DNA of 7,317 nucleotides from NCBI GenBank assembly GCA_904502055.1, contig CAJGDZ010000083.1, positions 1 to 7,317 on the forward strand. The letters are read 5' to 3'. The stretch comes from an uncultured Clostridia bacterium. GTDB taxonomy: Bacteria > Bacillota > Clostridia > Oscillospirales > CAG-272. Shown here piece after piece: positions 1 to 5,467 of this stretch; positions within the stretch are counted from its first letter, which is position 1, and the number at the start of each line of letters is the position of its first letter. A program made the position numbers and the translations under genes. The notes beneath the pieces were generated by a model that saw only the letters and a list, made by a program, of their open reading frames with translations, was not told where the DNA came from and ran no database searches.

Positions 1-418
1 CTGCCAGAATCTGACCGACAGGGACACCTGCTCGATCTGTAACGATCTGGATCGCGACGGCTCAGTGATCTGCGTGGTGGAGGATGCCAAGGCGGTGATG
101 GCGCTGGAAAAGGTGCGCGAGTACCGCGGTCTTTACCACGTGCTTCACGGCGTGATCTCGCCCATAAACGGCATTACCCCCGACAAGCTGAAGCTGAAGG
201 AGCTGTTGCCACGCCTTGACGGAAGTGTCAGCGAGGTCATCGTGGCGACCAACCCCACCGTTGAGGGGGAGGCTACGGCGATGTACATTGCCAAGCTCGT
301 AAAGCCGCTGGGTGTTCGCGTGACGCGGCTGGCTTACGGTGTTCCCGTGGGCGCTGACCTTGAGTACGCCGATGAGGTAACATTGTATCGCGCACTTGAG
401 GGTAGAAGAGATTTTTAA
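1..418 (+). CDS. recR: Recombination mediator RecR, C-terminal part (5' end outside window)
   Basis: RecR acts with RecO (and RecF) in the cytoplasm to load RecA on single-stranded DNA gaps during recombinational repair. The reading frame is open from base 2 and gives 138 residues before the TAA at 416-418. The first visible residue is the second cysteine of the first CxxC of the C4 zinc finger; the second pair follows as CSIC. A Toprim domain comes next (VICVVEDAKAV, then VLHGVISPINGI), followed by the family-typical EVIVATNPTVEGEATAMYI and the C-terminal GADLEYADEVTLYRALEGRR. From memory of the roughly 198-residue B. subtilis protein, about 60 N-terminal residues (helix-hairpin-helix region) are missing, only because the window begins here. 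The stop overlaps the AAGGAG ribosome site of the next gene, suggesting coupled translation. Identification is essentially certain. Confidence 0.97.
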   Translation, partial: CQNLTDRDTCSICNDLDRDGSVICVVEDAKAVMALEKVREYRGLYHVLHGVISPINGITPDKLKLKELLPRLDGSVSEVIVATNPTVEGEATAMYIAKLVKPLGVRVTRLAYGVPVGADLEYADEVTLYRALEGRRDF

Positions 419-428
419 GGAGAAAAAT

Positions 429-626
429 ATGGTAAAGCTCAACCCCGATAAGGAGATCGTGGCCGTCGTTCGTGAGGGTCTTAAGCGTACAGGGGGATAT
501 TGCCCGTGTATAAGAGAGCAGAGTGAGGACACAAAATGTATGTGTAAGCAGTTCCGTGAGCAGATCGCCGATCCCGAATTTGAAGGCTACTGCCACTGTA
601 TGCTGTATTACAAATCCAAGGATTAA
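429..626 (+). CDS. Small ferredoxin-thioredoxin reductase catalytic (beta)-subunit-like protein
   Basis: This 65-residue protein resembles the catalytic beta chain of ferredoxin-thioredoxin reductase (FTR), which uses a [4Fe-4S] cluster and an adjacent disulfide to pass electrons from ferredoxin to thioredoxin. Visible hallmarks are GYCPC, CMC and GYCHCMLY, giving six cysteines as three CxC pairs, and the N-terminal KEIVAVVREGLKRTGGYCPC stretch. Plant and cyanobacterial chains have CPC-x16-CPC-x8-CHC (family knowledge); here it is CPC-x9-CMC-x15-CHC, so the middle pair is shifted while the outer distance (27 residues between CPC and CHC) is kept. I chose the ATG at 429 because AAGGAG (417-422) lies 6 nt upstream; an in-frame GTG at 396 lies inside recR. 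The thioredoxin gene starts 12 nt downstream, a likely functional partner. No FTR variable (alpha) subunit is visible. Function as a reductase is inferred. Confidence 0.85.
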   Translation: MVKLNPDKEIVAVVREGLKRTGGYCPCIREQSEDTKCMCKQFREQIADPEFEGYCHCMLYYKSKD

Positions 627-638
627 GGAGATAAGGAT

Positions 639-950
639 ATGGCTGAAATCACCATTACAAAAAGCAATTTTGAGGCCGAGGTGCTTCATTCGGATAAGCC
701 GGTCCTTCTGGATTTCTGGGCAACGTGGTGCGGCCCGTGCCGCATGTTGGCGCCCGAGATCGAGGAGATCGCAAGGGAAAGAGAGGACATCAAGGTCGGC
801 AAGGTCAACGTGGACGACGAGGGTGCGCTTGCCTCTGCCTTTGGCATTGTGAGCATTCCCACCGTAGTCCTTGTGCAAGACGGCAAGGAGGTAGCACGCT
901 CGGTCGGCTACCGCCGGAAGGACGACCTTCTTTCGGCACTTGAATTATAA
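639..950 (+). CDS. trxA: Thioredoxin
   Basis: A cytoplasmic thiol-disulfide oxidoreductase of 103 residues, close to the usual 100-110. The active site WCGPC is at residues 30-34 (C31, C34), preceded by LLDFWAT with the buried Asp25; Pro39 follows in the active-site helix, and the cis-proline loop is SIPT (Pro74). The C-terminal strand VVLVQDGKEVARSVGYR is also typical. The start is fixed by AAGGAG at 625-630, 8 nt before the ATG; this ribosome site overlaps the stop of the FTR-like gene, so the two are almost certainly co-translated. The gene is last in the recR-FTR-trx unit and is followed within 2 nt by a strong terminator. Proximity to the FTR-like gene suggests that this thioredoxin is reduced through ferredoxin rather than (or as well as) NADPH; this is inference. 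The symbol is generic, since genomes may carry several thioredoxins. Confidence 0.96.
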   Translation: MAEITITKSNFEAEVLHSDKPVLLDFWATWCGPCRMLAPEIEEIAREREDIKVGKVNVDDEGALASAFGIVSIPTVVLVQDGKEVARSVGYRRKDDLLSALEL

Positions 951-951
951 G

Positions 952-987
952 AAAAAGATCGCACCCAAAAAAGGGTGCGATCTTTTT
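952..987. terminator. Bidirectional intrinsic terminator between trx and the convergent 77-aa gene
   Basis: A perfect 15-bp stem (952-966 with 973-987) with a six-A loop. The outer part of the stem is A5 on the left and T5 on the right, so each strand ends in a U-run after a GC-containing hairpin (core GATCGCACCC). It sits 2 nt after the thioredoxin stop, and the last base pairs overlap the stop codon of the minus-strand gene ending at 986, consistent with terminating both convergent transcripts. Confidence 0.93.
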
Positions 988-1219
988 ATGTGTGATCCTC
1001 AAGCCAGGCCTCGGCCTTGGCCTTGGAGAGGCGTTTGATGTCCTCGGTGGGGTAGAGCGAGGCGGGGCCGCCGTTCAAATATAGAAAATAGTGTTCGCTC
1101 GGTGTAAGATAAAGTGTTTCCTCATATCCGTTTTCATCGCCAAAGGTGCCAACGGTGATCTTTTTGACAAGCGTGGCGGTCTCGGTGTCGTACTCGATTT
1201 TACAAATGGTTTTTTTCAT
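986..1219 (-). CDS. Conserved-looking small protein of unknown function (77 aa)
   Basis: A 77-residue, probably soluble protein with no signal peptide, membrane segment or cysteine cluster (one Cys). It begins MKKTICKIEYDTETATLV and contains EETLYLTPSEHYFLYLNGGP, then an acidic/basic C-terminal helix (IKRLSKAKAEAWLEDH). From memory, small Firmicutes proteins with a YDTETA-type start and an LY.TP...YFL core are common in gut Clostridia, often annotated as hypothetical; I assign no function. The ATG at 1219 is supported by AAGGAAGGA (minus strand, 1226-1234) about 6 nt upstream and a TATAAT further up (1244-1249). An in-frame extension to 1402 exists, but it overlaps the neighbouring membrane-protein gene and has no ribosome site. 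The gene lies 79 nt downstream of the ytvI-like gene on the same strand and could also be read from it. Confidence 0.8.
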   Translation of the reverse strand: MKKTICKIEYDTETATLVKKITVGTFGDENGYEETLYLTPSEHYFLYLNGGPASLYPTEDIKRLSKAKAEAWLEDHT

Positions 1220-1243
1220 AAGCAATCCTTCCTTTTTTCTATT

Positions 1244-1272
1244 ATTATATCTCTCATTTTCTGAAAAACAGG
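1244..1272 (-). promoter_or_regulatory. Probable promoter of the 77-aa gene
   Basis: On the minus strand there is a perfect TATAAT (1244-1249). The -35 match is poor (CCTGTT at 1267-1272 with 17-nt spacing). The predicted start near 1237 would leave a very short leader carrying the AAGGAAGGA ribosome site. Support rests on the -10 alone. Confidence 0.45.
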
Positions 1273-1298
1273 CGGAATTTTGTCGGGTGGCTTGAATT

Positions 1299-2408
1299 TT
1301 ATGACGTACGCCTTTGGGCGGTCTCTTTGATGAAAAAGCGCGCGGTAATGACAGCGGCAGGAGAGAGAAGAACGCCGAGGATGCCGAAAAAGCGAAAGCC
1401 AATATACATGGCGATCAGCATAAGGATCGGATGCACACCAAGCGTTCCGCCCACAATGCGCGGCTCAATGATCTGCCGCACCACCGTGACTGCTGCCCAC
1501 AAAATGATCAACCCAAAGCCGAGGTAGTAGTTTTTGCCCAGAAGCACGATGGCCGCCCACGGCAACAGAACCGTTCCCACGCCGAGCACGGGGAAGAGAT
1601 CGACCAGCGCGATCAGTGCCGCCGGGAGAAAGGAGTACTCCAGCTCCAGCACAGAAAAGCCGACGTAGAGCTCGCAAAAGGTGAGAAACAGAATGAGGGC
1701 GTAGGCACGCAAATAGCGGGTCAGAAAATTTTTAAAGCCCTTTTGCAGAGCGGGCATCCGCGCGGCAATCTTCTTTGGCAAAAGAGATTTCAAAAAGCCG
1801 TGGACCGTGTCCAGATCCAGCGTAAAATAAAAGGACGCGATCACGCTGATGATAAAGAAAAGCACAAACGAGGGAAGAGCAGAAATAAAGCGTCCGATCA
1901 CCCCGGGGATCTTGGTGGTGAGCGCGCTTGTCAGACCCTTGACGGTCTCGGAGAGCAACGTGTCAAAGTAGCCGTCGAGAGCCTCCAAACCCTTGATGTG
2001 GGCAAATTCGCGCAAAATGGGCAGACGCTCGCCCAGCGTGCGGATGCGCTCGGCCAGCGCCAGAAGGTACGCGCCGATGCGGTCACTTTCGGCGGAAAGC
2101 CGCTCCAGAAGTCGCCCCGATTCGGCCAGCAGACGGTTTACCGCAAGGGTCAGAAGTCCGCCGACCAACAAAAAGACCAAAAGCAAAAGCACCGTGGCGC
2201 AAAGCTTTCGCGGCAGGCCGCTTTTGTCCGCCAGCCAGCTTGTGGGAGAGCGGAGCAAAAGCGCCGTTGCCCAGGCGATAAGGAAGGGCAGAACGGCGAT
2301 CAGCAGATATTTGCCGATAAACAAAAAGAGGGCAATGGCAAACAGAATGCAAAAAAGCATAGAAGCAAGCCGTTGCCAATGGATCTTCTCTTGCGTTGTC
2401 CTCACCAC
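1299..2408 (-). CDS. ytvI: AI-2E/PerM-family polytopic membrane protein, YtvI-like
   Basis: An integral membrane protein of about 369 residues in the AI-2E transporter superfamily. Hydrophobic segments are visible at about 16-32, 34-52, 69-90, 178-197, 236-254, 260-290, 295-311 and 326-358, with a charged amphipathic stretch (about 92-160) after the third, as is usual in this family. Signature parts are ALVDLFPVLGVGTVLLPWA (267-285) and RQIIEPRIVGGTLGVHPILM (311-330), followed by LIAMYIGFRFFGILGVLLSP. This C-terminal pattern is what I associate with the sporulation-linked YtvI subgroup, which fits a spo0A-bearing genome, but substrate and role are unknown. The start is uncertain: tandem GTG codons at 2408 and 2405 follow an in-frame TGA, no good ribosome site is visible, and the next ATG (residue 17) would cut into the first membrane segment. 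Its promoter is probably divergent from yerC. Confidence 0.9.
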   Translation of the reverse strand: MVRTTQEKIHWQRLASMLFCILFAIALFLFIGKYLLIAVLPFLIAWATALLLRSPTSWLADKSGLPRKLCATVLLLLVFLLVGGLLTLAVNRLLAESGRLLERLSAESDRIGAYLLALAERIRTLGERLPILREFAHIKGLEALDGYFDTLLSETVKGLTSALTTKIPGVIGRFISALPSFVLFFIISVIASFYFTLDLDTVHGFLKSLLPKKIAARMPALQKGFKNFLTRYLRAYALILFLTFCELYVGFSVLELEYSFLPAALIALVDLFPVLGVGTVLLPWAAIVLLGKNYYLGFGLIILWAAVTVVRQIIEPRIVGGTLGVHPILMLIAMYIGFRFFGILGVLLSPAAVITARFFIKETAQRRTS

Positions 2409-2423
2409 ACTTTCTCACTTATT

Positions 2424-2451
2424 ATTATGCAAAAAAACGGCAAAAAATCAA
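2424..2451 (-). promoter_or_regulatory. Possible promoter of the ytvI-like gene
   Basis: On the minus strand, TTGATT (2446-2451) is followed after 16 nt by CATAAT (2424-2429); a TAATAA is offset by 2 nt. The predicted start near 2417 would leave only about 9 nt before the GTG at 2408, meaning a nearly leaderless message. The region is very rich in A/T runs, so chance matches are likely. Confidence 0.4.
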
Positions 2452-2476
2452 AAAAACGAAAAAAATGCAAAACCTC

Positions 2477-2505
2477 TTGACTTTTTCACGTTATTGTGCT
2501 ATCAT
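2477..2505 (+). promoter_or_regulatory. Sigma-A-type promoter of the yerC-like gene
   Basis: TTGACT (2477-2482), a 17-nt spacer and TATCAT (2500-2505) give a good housekeeping promoter, with a start expected near 2512 and a ribosome site at 2525-2530. The spacer holds a small inverted repeat (CAC-N6-GTG, 2487-2498) that could be part of an operator, but it is too short to insist on. Confidence 0.75.
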
Positions 2506-2536
2506 ATTAAAGAACTAAATCGTCGGAGGGATGATT

Positions 2537-2824
2537 ATGGCAGATATTTTGAACAATGAGGGCACAAGCCTTTTGATAAAAGCACTTCTGTCGCTTAAGA
2601 CCGAGGAGGAATGCCGCGCGTTTCTTGAGGATGCGTTGACGACCAAGGAGATTTTGGATCTGGGACAGCGAATGGTCGTGGCCAAGCTGCTTTCCGAGCA
2701 AACGGTCTATAACAAGATCGCCGAGGAAACGGGAGCCAGCACCGCCACCATCAGCCGTGTCAACCGCAGTTATCTTTACGGCAAGGGTGGCTATCAGACG
2801 GTTCTGGAGCGCATAAAAAAGTAA
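2537..2824 (+). CDS. yerC: YerC/YecD-family TrpR-like transcriptional regulator
   Basis: A 95-residue protein of the TrpR-related YerC/YecD family, all-helical DNA-binding proteins of the Trp-repressor fold. The family-typical N-terminal part ALLSLKTEEECRAFLEDALT leads into EILDLGQRMVVAKLL and the helix-turn-helix IAEETGASTATISRVNRS (about residues 62-79), then YGKGGYQTVLERI. I chose the ATG at 2537 because GGAGGG (2525-2530) is 6 nt upstream; the in-frame ATG at 2531 directly abuts that site and is too close. The gene is monocistronic, with its own promoter and a strong terminator. I recall a comparative-genomics proposal that Firmicutes YerC-type proteins act as histidine-responsive repressors (HisR), but no histidine gene is present here, so the effector is unknown. 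Family assignment is firm; the regulon is not. Confidence 0.93.
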   Translation: MADILNNEGTSLLIKALLSLKTEEECRAFLEDALTTKEILDLGQRMVVAKLLSEQTVYNKIAEETGASTATISRVNRSYLYGKGGYQTVLERIKK

Positions 2825-2829
2825 AGATC

Positions 2830-2864
2830 AAGCAAGTTCTTTCAAAAGAGGACTTGCTTTTTTT
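2830..2864 (+). terminator. Intrinsic terminator after yerC
   Basis: A 13-bp stem (2830-2842 with 2847-2859, including two G-U pairs; core AAGCAAGT/ACTTGCTT) with a 4-nt loop, followed by TTTTT (2860-2864). It starts 5 nt after the yerC stop. Confidence 0.92.
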
Positions 2865-2882
2865 GTAAAAATGGTGTAAAAT
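2854..2882 (+). promoter_or_regulatory. Promoter of the ACT/PFL unit, overlapping the yerC terminator
   Basis: TTGCTT (2854-2859) and TAAAAT (2877-2882) are separated by 17 nt. The -35 hexamer is the descending arm of the terminator hairpin and the spacer includes its T-run, so terminator and promoter share bases. The predicted start is near 2889, before the AGGAGGA at 2904-2910. The shared position may reflect compaction rather than regulation. Confidence 0.6.
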
Positions 2883-2916
2883 AGAGATTGTTAAGAAAAA
2901 AACAGGAGGATGGATT

Positions 2917-3186
2917 ATGAAGGCAGTAGTAACAGTAATCGGAAAGGACTGTGTGGGCATCATTGCGGCGGTCAGCGCGGAATGTGCCAAATTCGGCGGT
3001 AACATTGTGGATATCAGCCAGAGCGTTATGCGTGAATATTTTGCTATGATCATGCTTGTGGATATTTCGGAGCTGAGTGTGCCGTTTTCCGCTTTTGCCG
3101 ACACCATGAAAAAGCTTGGTGAGGACAAGGGACTGGAGATTCACGCGATGCACGAGGATATCTTCAACTCGATGCACCGCATTTAA
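2917..3186 (+). CDS. Stand-alone ACT-domain protein (UPF0237 family)
   Basis: An 89-residue single ACT domain, the fold that typically binds amino acids or other small ligands and dimerises. Residues 1-10 form the first strand (MKAVVTVIGK), followed by the ligand-loop motif DCVGIIAAVSAECAKFGGNI and the second strand IVDISQSVMREYFAMIMLVDI; the rest is a helix and last strand (about 55-89). Length and sequence match the UPF0237 family that includes the glycine-cleavage-regulator-like ACT proteins. The start is fixed by AGGAGGA (2904-2910), 6 nt upstream. The downstream PFL-like gene begins 17 nt after the stop; this pairing is known across Firmicutes (for example the SP_0238/SP_0239 pair of Streptococcus pneumoniae, from memory). 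The likely role is ligand sensing for its partner, but no reaction or effector is established. Confidence 0.93.
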   Translation: MKAVVTVIGKDCVGIIAAVSAECAKFGGNIVDISQSVMREYFAMIMLVDISELSVPFSAFADTMKKLGEDKGLEIHAMHEDIFNSMHRI

Positions 3187-3203
3187 GAAAGGATCCGAAA
3201 ATT

Positions 3204-4562
3204 ATGCTGAATACAACGGATATTCTCGAAACCATACATATGATCCGGGAGGAGAATCTGGACATCCGTACGGTAACGATGGGCATTTCTCTTCTCGACT
3301 GTGTCAGCGAGGACATAGGCAGACTGGAAACCAAGATTTACGATAAGATCATGAAAAGTGCCAAGGATCTGGTCAGCGTTTGCCGTGACCTTGAGGCAGG
3401 CTACGGCATTCCGATCGTCAATAAGCGCGTGTCGGTGACGCCCGTTTCTCTCGTTGGCGGCGCCATCGGCAGCGACGGCTACGTGCGCCTTGCCAAAACG
3501 CTTCAAAGAGCGGCAAATGAGCTGGGCATTAACTTTATCGGCGGCTTCGGTGCGCTGGTGCAGAAGGGAATGACGGTTGGGGCACATAACCTTATTGAGG
3601 CCATTCCCGAGGCGCTTTCCACCACCTCGTGTGTGTGCTCGTCGGTCAACGTGGCAACGACCAAGGCCGGCATCAATATGGACGCCGTAAAGCGCATGGG
3701 TGAGATCATCAAGGATACCGCCTACCTTACGCGCGATAATGAGTCGATCGGCTGTGCCAAGCTGGTGGTGTTTGCCAACATCCCCGAGGACAACCCCTTC
3801 ATGGCCGGTGCTATGCACGGCATGGGTGAGCCGGATACGGTGATCAACGTGGGCGTTTCGGGTCCCGGCGTTGTGGCGGCGGCCATTCAGAAGAAGGGAA
3901 TGTGCGACTTTGGTGAGCTTGCCGATACCATCAAGAAGATCGCTTTCAAGATCACGCGCGTCGGTCAGCTGATCGCCTACGAGGCTTCCCATCGTTTGGG
4001 CACGCCTTACGGCATTGTGGATCTTTCGCTTGCCCCCACGCCCGCACAGGGCGACAGTGTGGCGCACATTCTGGAAAATATGGGACTTGAGCGTTGCGGC
4101 ACGCACGGCACCACGGCGGCGCTGGCGCTTCTTAACGACGCGGTTAAAAAGGGCGGCGTGATGGCATCCTCGCACGTCGGCGGACTTTCGGGTGCCTTCA
4201 TTCCCGTTTCGGAGGATGCCGGTATGATCGAGGCGGTACAGTGCGGCTCGCTTTCGATCGAAAAGCTGGAGGCAATGACCGCGGTCTGCTCGGTTGGTCT
4301 GGATATGATCGCCGTGCCCGGTGACACGCCGGCCTCAACCATCAGCGGCATCATTGCCGACGAGATCGCCATCGGTGTGATCAACAACAAGACCACGGCG
4401 GTGCGCCTGATCCCCGCGTACGGCAAAACCGTGGGCGAGTCGGTGGAGTTTGGCGGACTTCTCGGTACCGCACCCATTATGGCACTGAACAAGAATTCCT
4501 CGGAGCGCTTTATTGCGCGTGGCGGACGAATCCCCGCACCTATCCATAGCCTCAGAAACTAA
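3204..4562 (+). CDS. PFL-like protein of the UPF0210/DUF711 family
   Basis: A 452-residue cytoplasmic protein, full length for the family (about 450). Recognisable stretches are RTVTMGISLLDCVSEDI (22-38), SLVGGAIGSDGYVRLAKTL (82-100), CVCSSVNVATTKAGINMDAV (143-162), GCAKLVVFANIPEDNPFMAG (183-202) and NVGVSGPGVVAAA (215-227), with an Ala/Gly-rich C-terminal third ending in RGGRIPAPIHSLRN. The family has a barrel related to pyruvate formate-lyase/glycyl-radical enzymes, but I see no C-terminal glycyl-radical loop of the RVxGY type, so formate-lyase activity should not be assumed. The ATG at 3204 follows AAAGGA (3188-3193) by 10 nt, a weaker site than in its neighbours. It is co-transcribed with the ACT gene and ends at a terminator. 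Family assignment is certain; biochemical function is unknown. Confidence 0.94.
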   Translation: MLNTTDILETIHMIREENLDIRTVTMGISLLDCVSEDIGRLETKIYDKIMKSAKDLVSVCRDLEAGYGIPIVNKRVSVTPVSLVGGAIGSDGYVRLAKTLQRAANELGINFIGGFGALVQKGMTVGAHNLIEAIPEALSTTSCVCSSVNVATTKAGINMDAVKRMGEIIKDTAYLTRDNESIGCAKLVVFANIPEDNPFMAGAMHGMGEPDTVINVGVSGPGVVAAAIQKKGMCDFGELADTIKKIAFKITRVGQLIAYEASHRLGTPYGIVDLSLAPTPAQGDSVAHILENMGLERCGTHGTTAALALLNDAVKKGGVMASSHVGGLSGAFIPVSEDAGMIEAVQCGSLSIEKLEAMTAVCSVGLDMIAVPGDTPASTISGIIADEIAIGVINNKTTAVRLIPAYGKTVGESVEFGGLLGTAPIMALNKNSSERFIARGGRIPAPIHSLRN

Positions 4563-4567
4563 AACAA

Positions 4568-4601
4568 CCCCCTCGGCACAGCTTGCCGAGGGGGGCTTTT
4601 T
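4568..4601. terminator. Intrinsic terminator after the PFL-like gene, possibly shared with spo0A
   Basis: A perfect 11-bp GC-rich stem (4568-4578 with 4584-4594; CCCCCTCGGCA) with a 5-nt loop, followed on the plus strand by GC and TTTTT (4597-4601). Read on the minus strand, the hairpin is followed by TTGTTTT, so it may also end the convergent spo0A transcript, less efficiently. Confidence 0.9.
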
Positions 4602-4654
4602 GCAGGTGGGGCAAAAAGCGAGAACGGGAAAATGGAGATGAAACAGGGAAAGCG

Positions 4655-5431
4655 TTACTTGATCTTGTAGCGTAGGCGCAGATTGTCGGCGATCATCGCA
4701 ATGAACTCCGAATTGGTGGGCTTGCCGCGCCCCTGCTGAATGGTGTAGCCGAAGTAGGAGTTAAGTGTGTCCACGTCGCCGCGATCCCATGCCACCTCGA
4801 TGGCGTGACGAATGGCGCGCTCCACACGGCTGGTCGTGGTGCGGTATTGCTTGGCAACCGAGGGGTAGAGCACCTTGGTCACCGAATTGATGATGTCACT
4901 GTCGTTGACCGTCATCAGAATGGCAGTGCGGAGATACTGATAGCCCTTGATGTGCGCAGGCACACCGATCTGATGAATGATCTTGGTCACCTGCGTCTCA
5001 ATGTCGGAGGCAGGCGTGTTTTCACTGACAACGTGAAGTCCTCGGCTTCGGCTCGAGGCGATGGAGTGAATGTGCTCGCAAAGGCTGGCAAGGTTATAGG
5101 GCTTCATCAGACAAAGCTCAGCACCGGCGCCGGCCGCCTCAATAAAGGTGTTGGGGTTGGAGAAAACCGAAAAAACGATAAAGGCGGGCGGCTTGTCGGG
5201 CGAGAAATTGATGCTTTTACTGTTGCGGAGCACACCGATGCCGTCCAGCTTGGAAAGACAAATGTCAATGAGCACCACGTCGGGGTGGTAGCGTCCGATG
5301 CGGACCAGCGCATCCTCGCCGTCGGTGGCCTCCTCAATGTTGCGGTAGCCGGCATTCATAAGCCCATCCTTGAGGGCCTTTCTTCCGGCGGGATTTTCGT
5401 CTGCGATCAGAAGCTTGGTGGAATATTCCAT
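4655..5431 (-). CDS. spo0A: Sporulation master regulator Spo0A
   Basis: A phosphorelay response regulator of 258 residues that, when phosphorylated, binds 0A boxes to switch on early sporulation genes and repress growth-phase genes. The receiver domain spans 1-122: acidic pocket D11/E12, phospho-acceptor D56 in LIDICLSKLDG, switch S88 and invariant K110-P111. A hinge follows (about 125-143). The Spo0A-specific effector domain holds IIHQIGVPAHIKGYQYLR (151-168), the recognition-helix region TTSRVERAIRHAIEVAW (199-215) and GKPTNSEFIAMIADNLRL (236-253), nearly identical to B. subtilis from memory. The start at 5431 is set by a perfect AAAGGAGG (minus strand, 5441-5448); the longer frame to 5530 contains the promoter and is rejected. 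The usual MP after the phospho-Asp (DI.MP) is LS here. spoIVB, the common upstream neighbour, is absent; pyrC is divergent instead. Confidence 0.98.
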   Translation of the reverse strand: MEYSTKLLIADENPAGRKALKDGLMNAGYRNIEEATDGEDALVRIGRYHPDVVLIDICLSKLDGIGVLRNSKSINFSPDKPPAFIVFSVFSNPNTFIEAAGAGAELCLMKPYNLASLCEHIHSIASSRSRGLHVVSENTPASDIETQVTKIIHQIGVPAHIKGYQYLRTAILMTVNDSDIINSVTKVLYPSVAKQYRTTTSRVERAIRHAIEVAWDRGDVDTLNSYFGYTIQQGRGKPTNSEFIAMIADNLRLRYKIK

Positions 5432-5467
5432 AGTACAGATCCTCCTTTTGAACTGGATAATTTTTCC

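Noticed and set aside
1005..1030. Short tandem-like repeat (GGCCTTGG / GGCCTCGG units)
   Set aside because: It falls in the Lys-Ala-Lys-Ala-Glu-Ala codons of the 77-residue protein and is explained by codon use.
1314..2480. 388-codon open frame on the plus strand
   Set aside because: It is antisense to the YtvI-like gene; its translation is charged and low-complexity (rich in Q, K, R), with no domain and no ribosome site. The minus-strand product has clear membrane segments and family motifs.
3183..4175. 330-codon open frame on the minus strand opposite the PFL-like gene
   Set aside because: Antisense shadow with His/Arg-rich composition and no family resemblance; the plus-strand protein is a full-length UPF0210 member.
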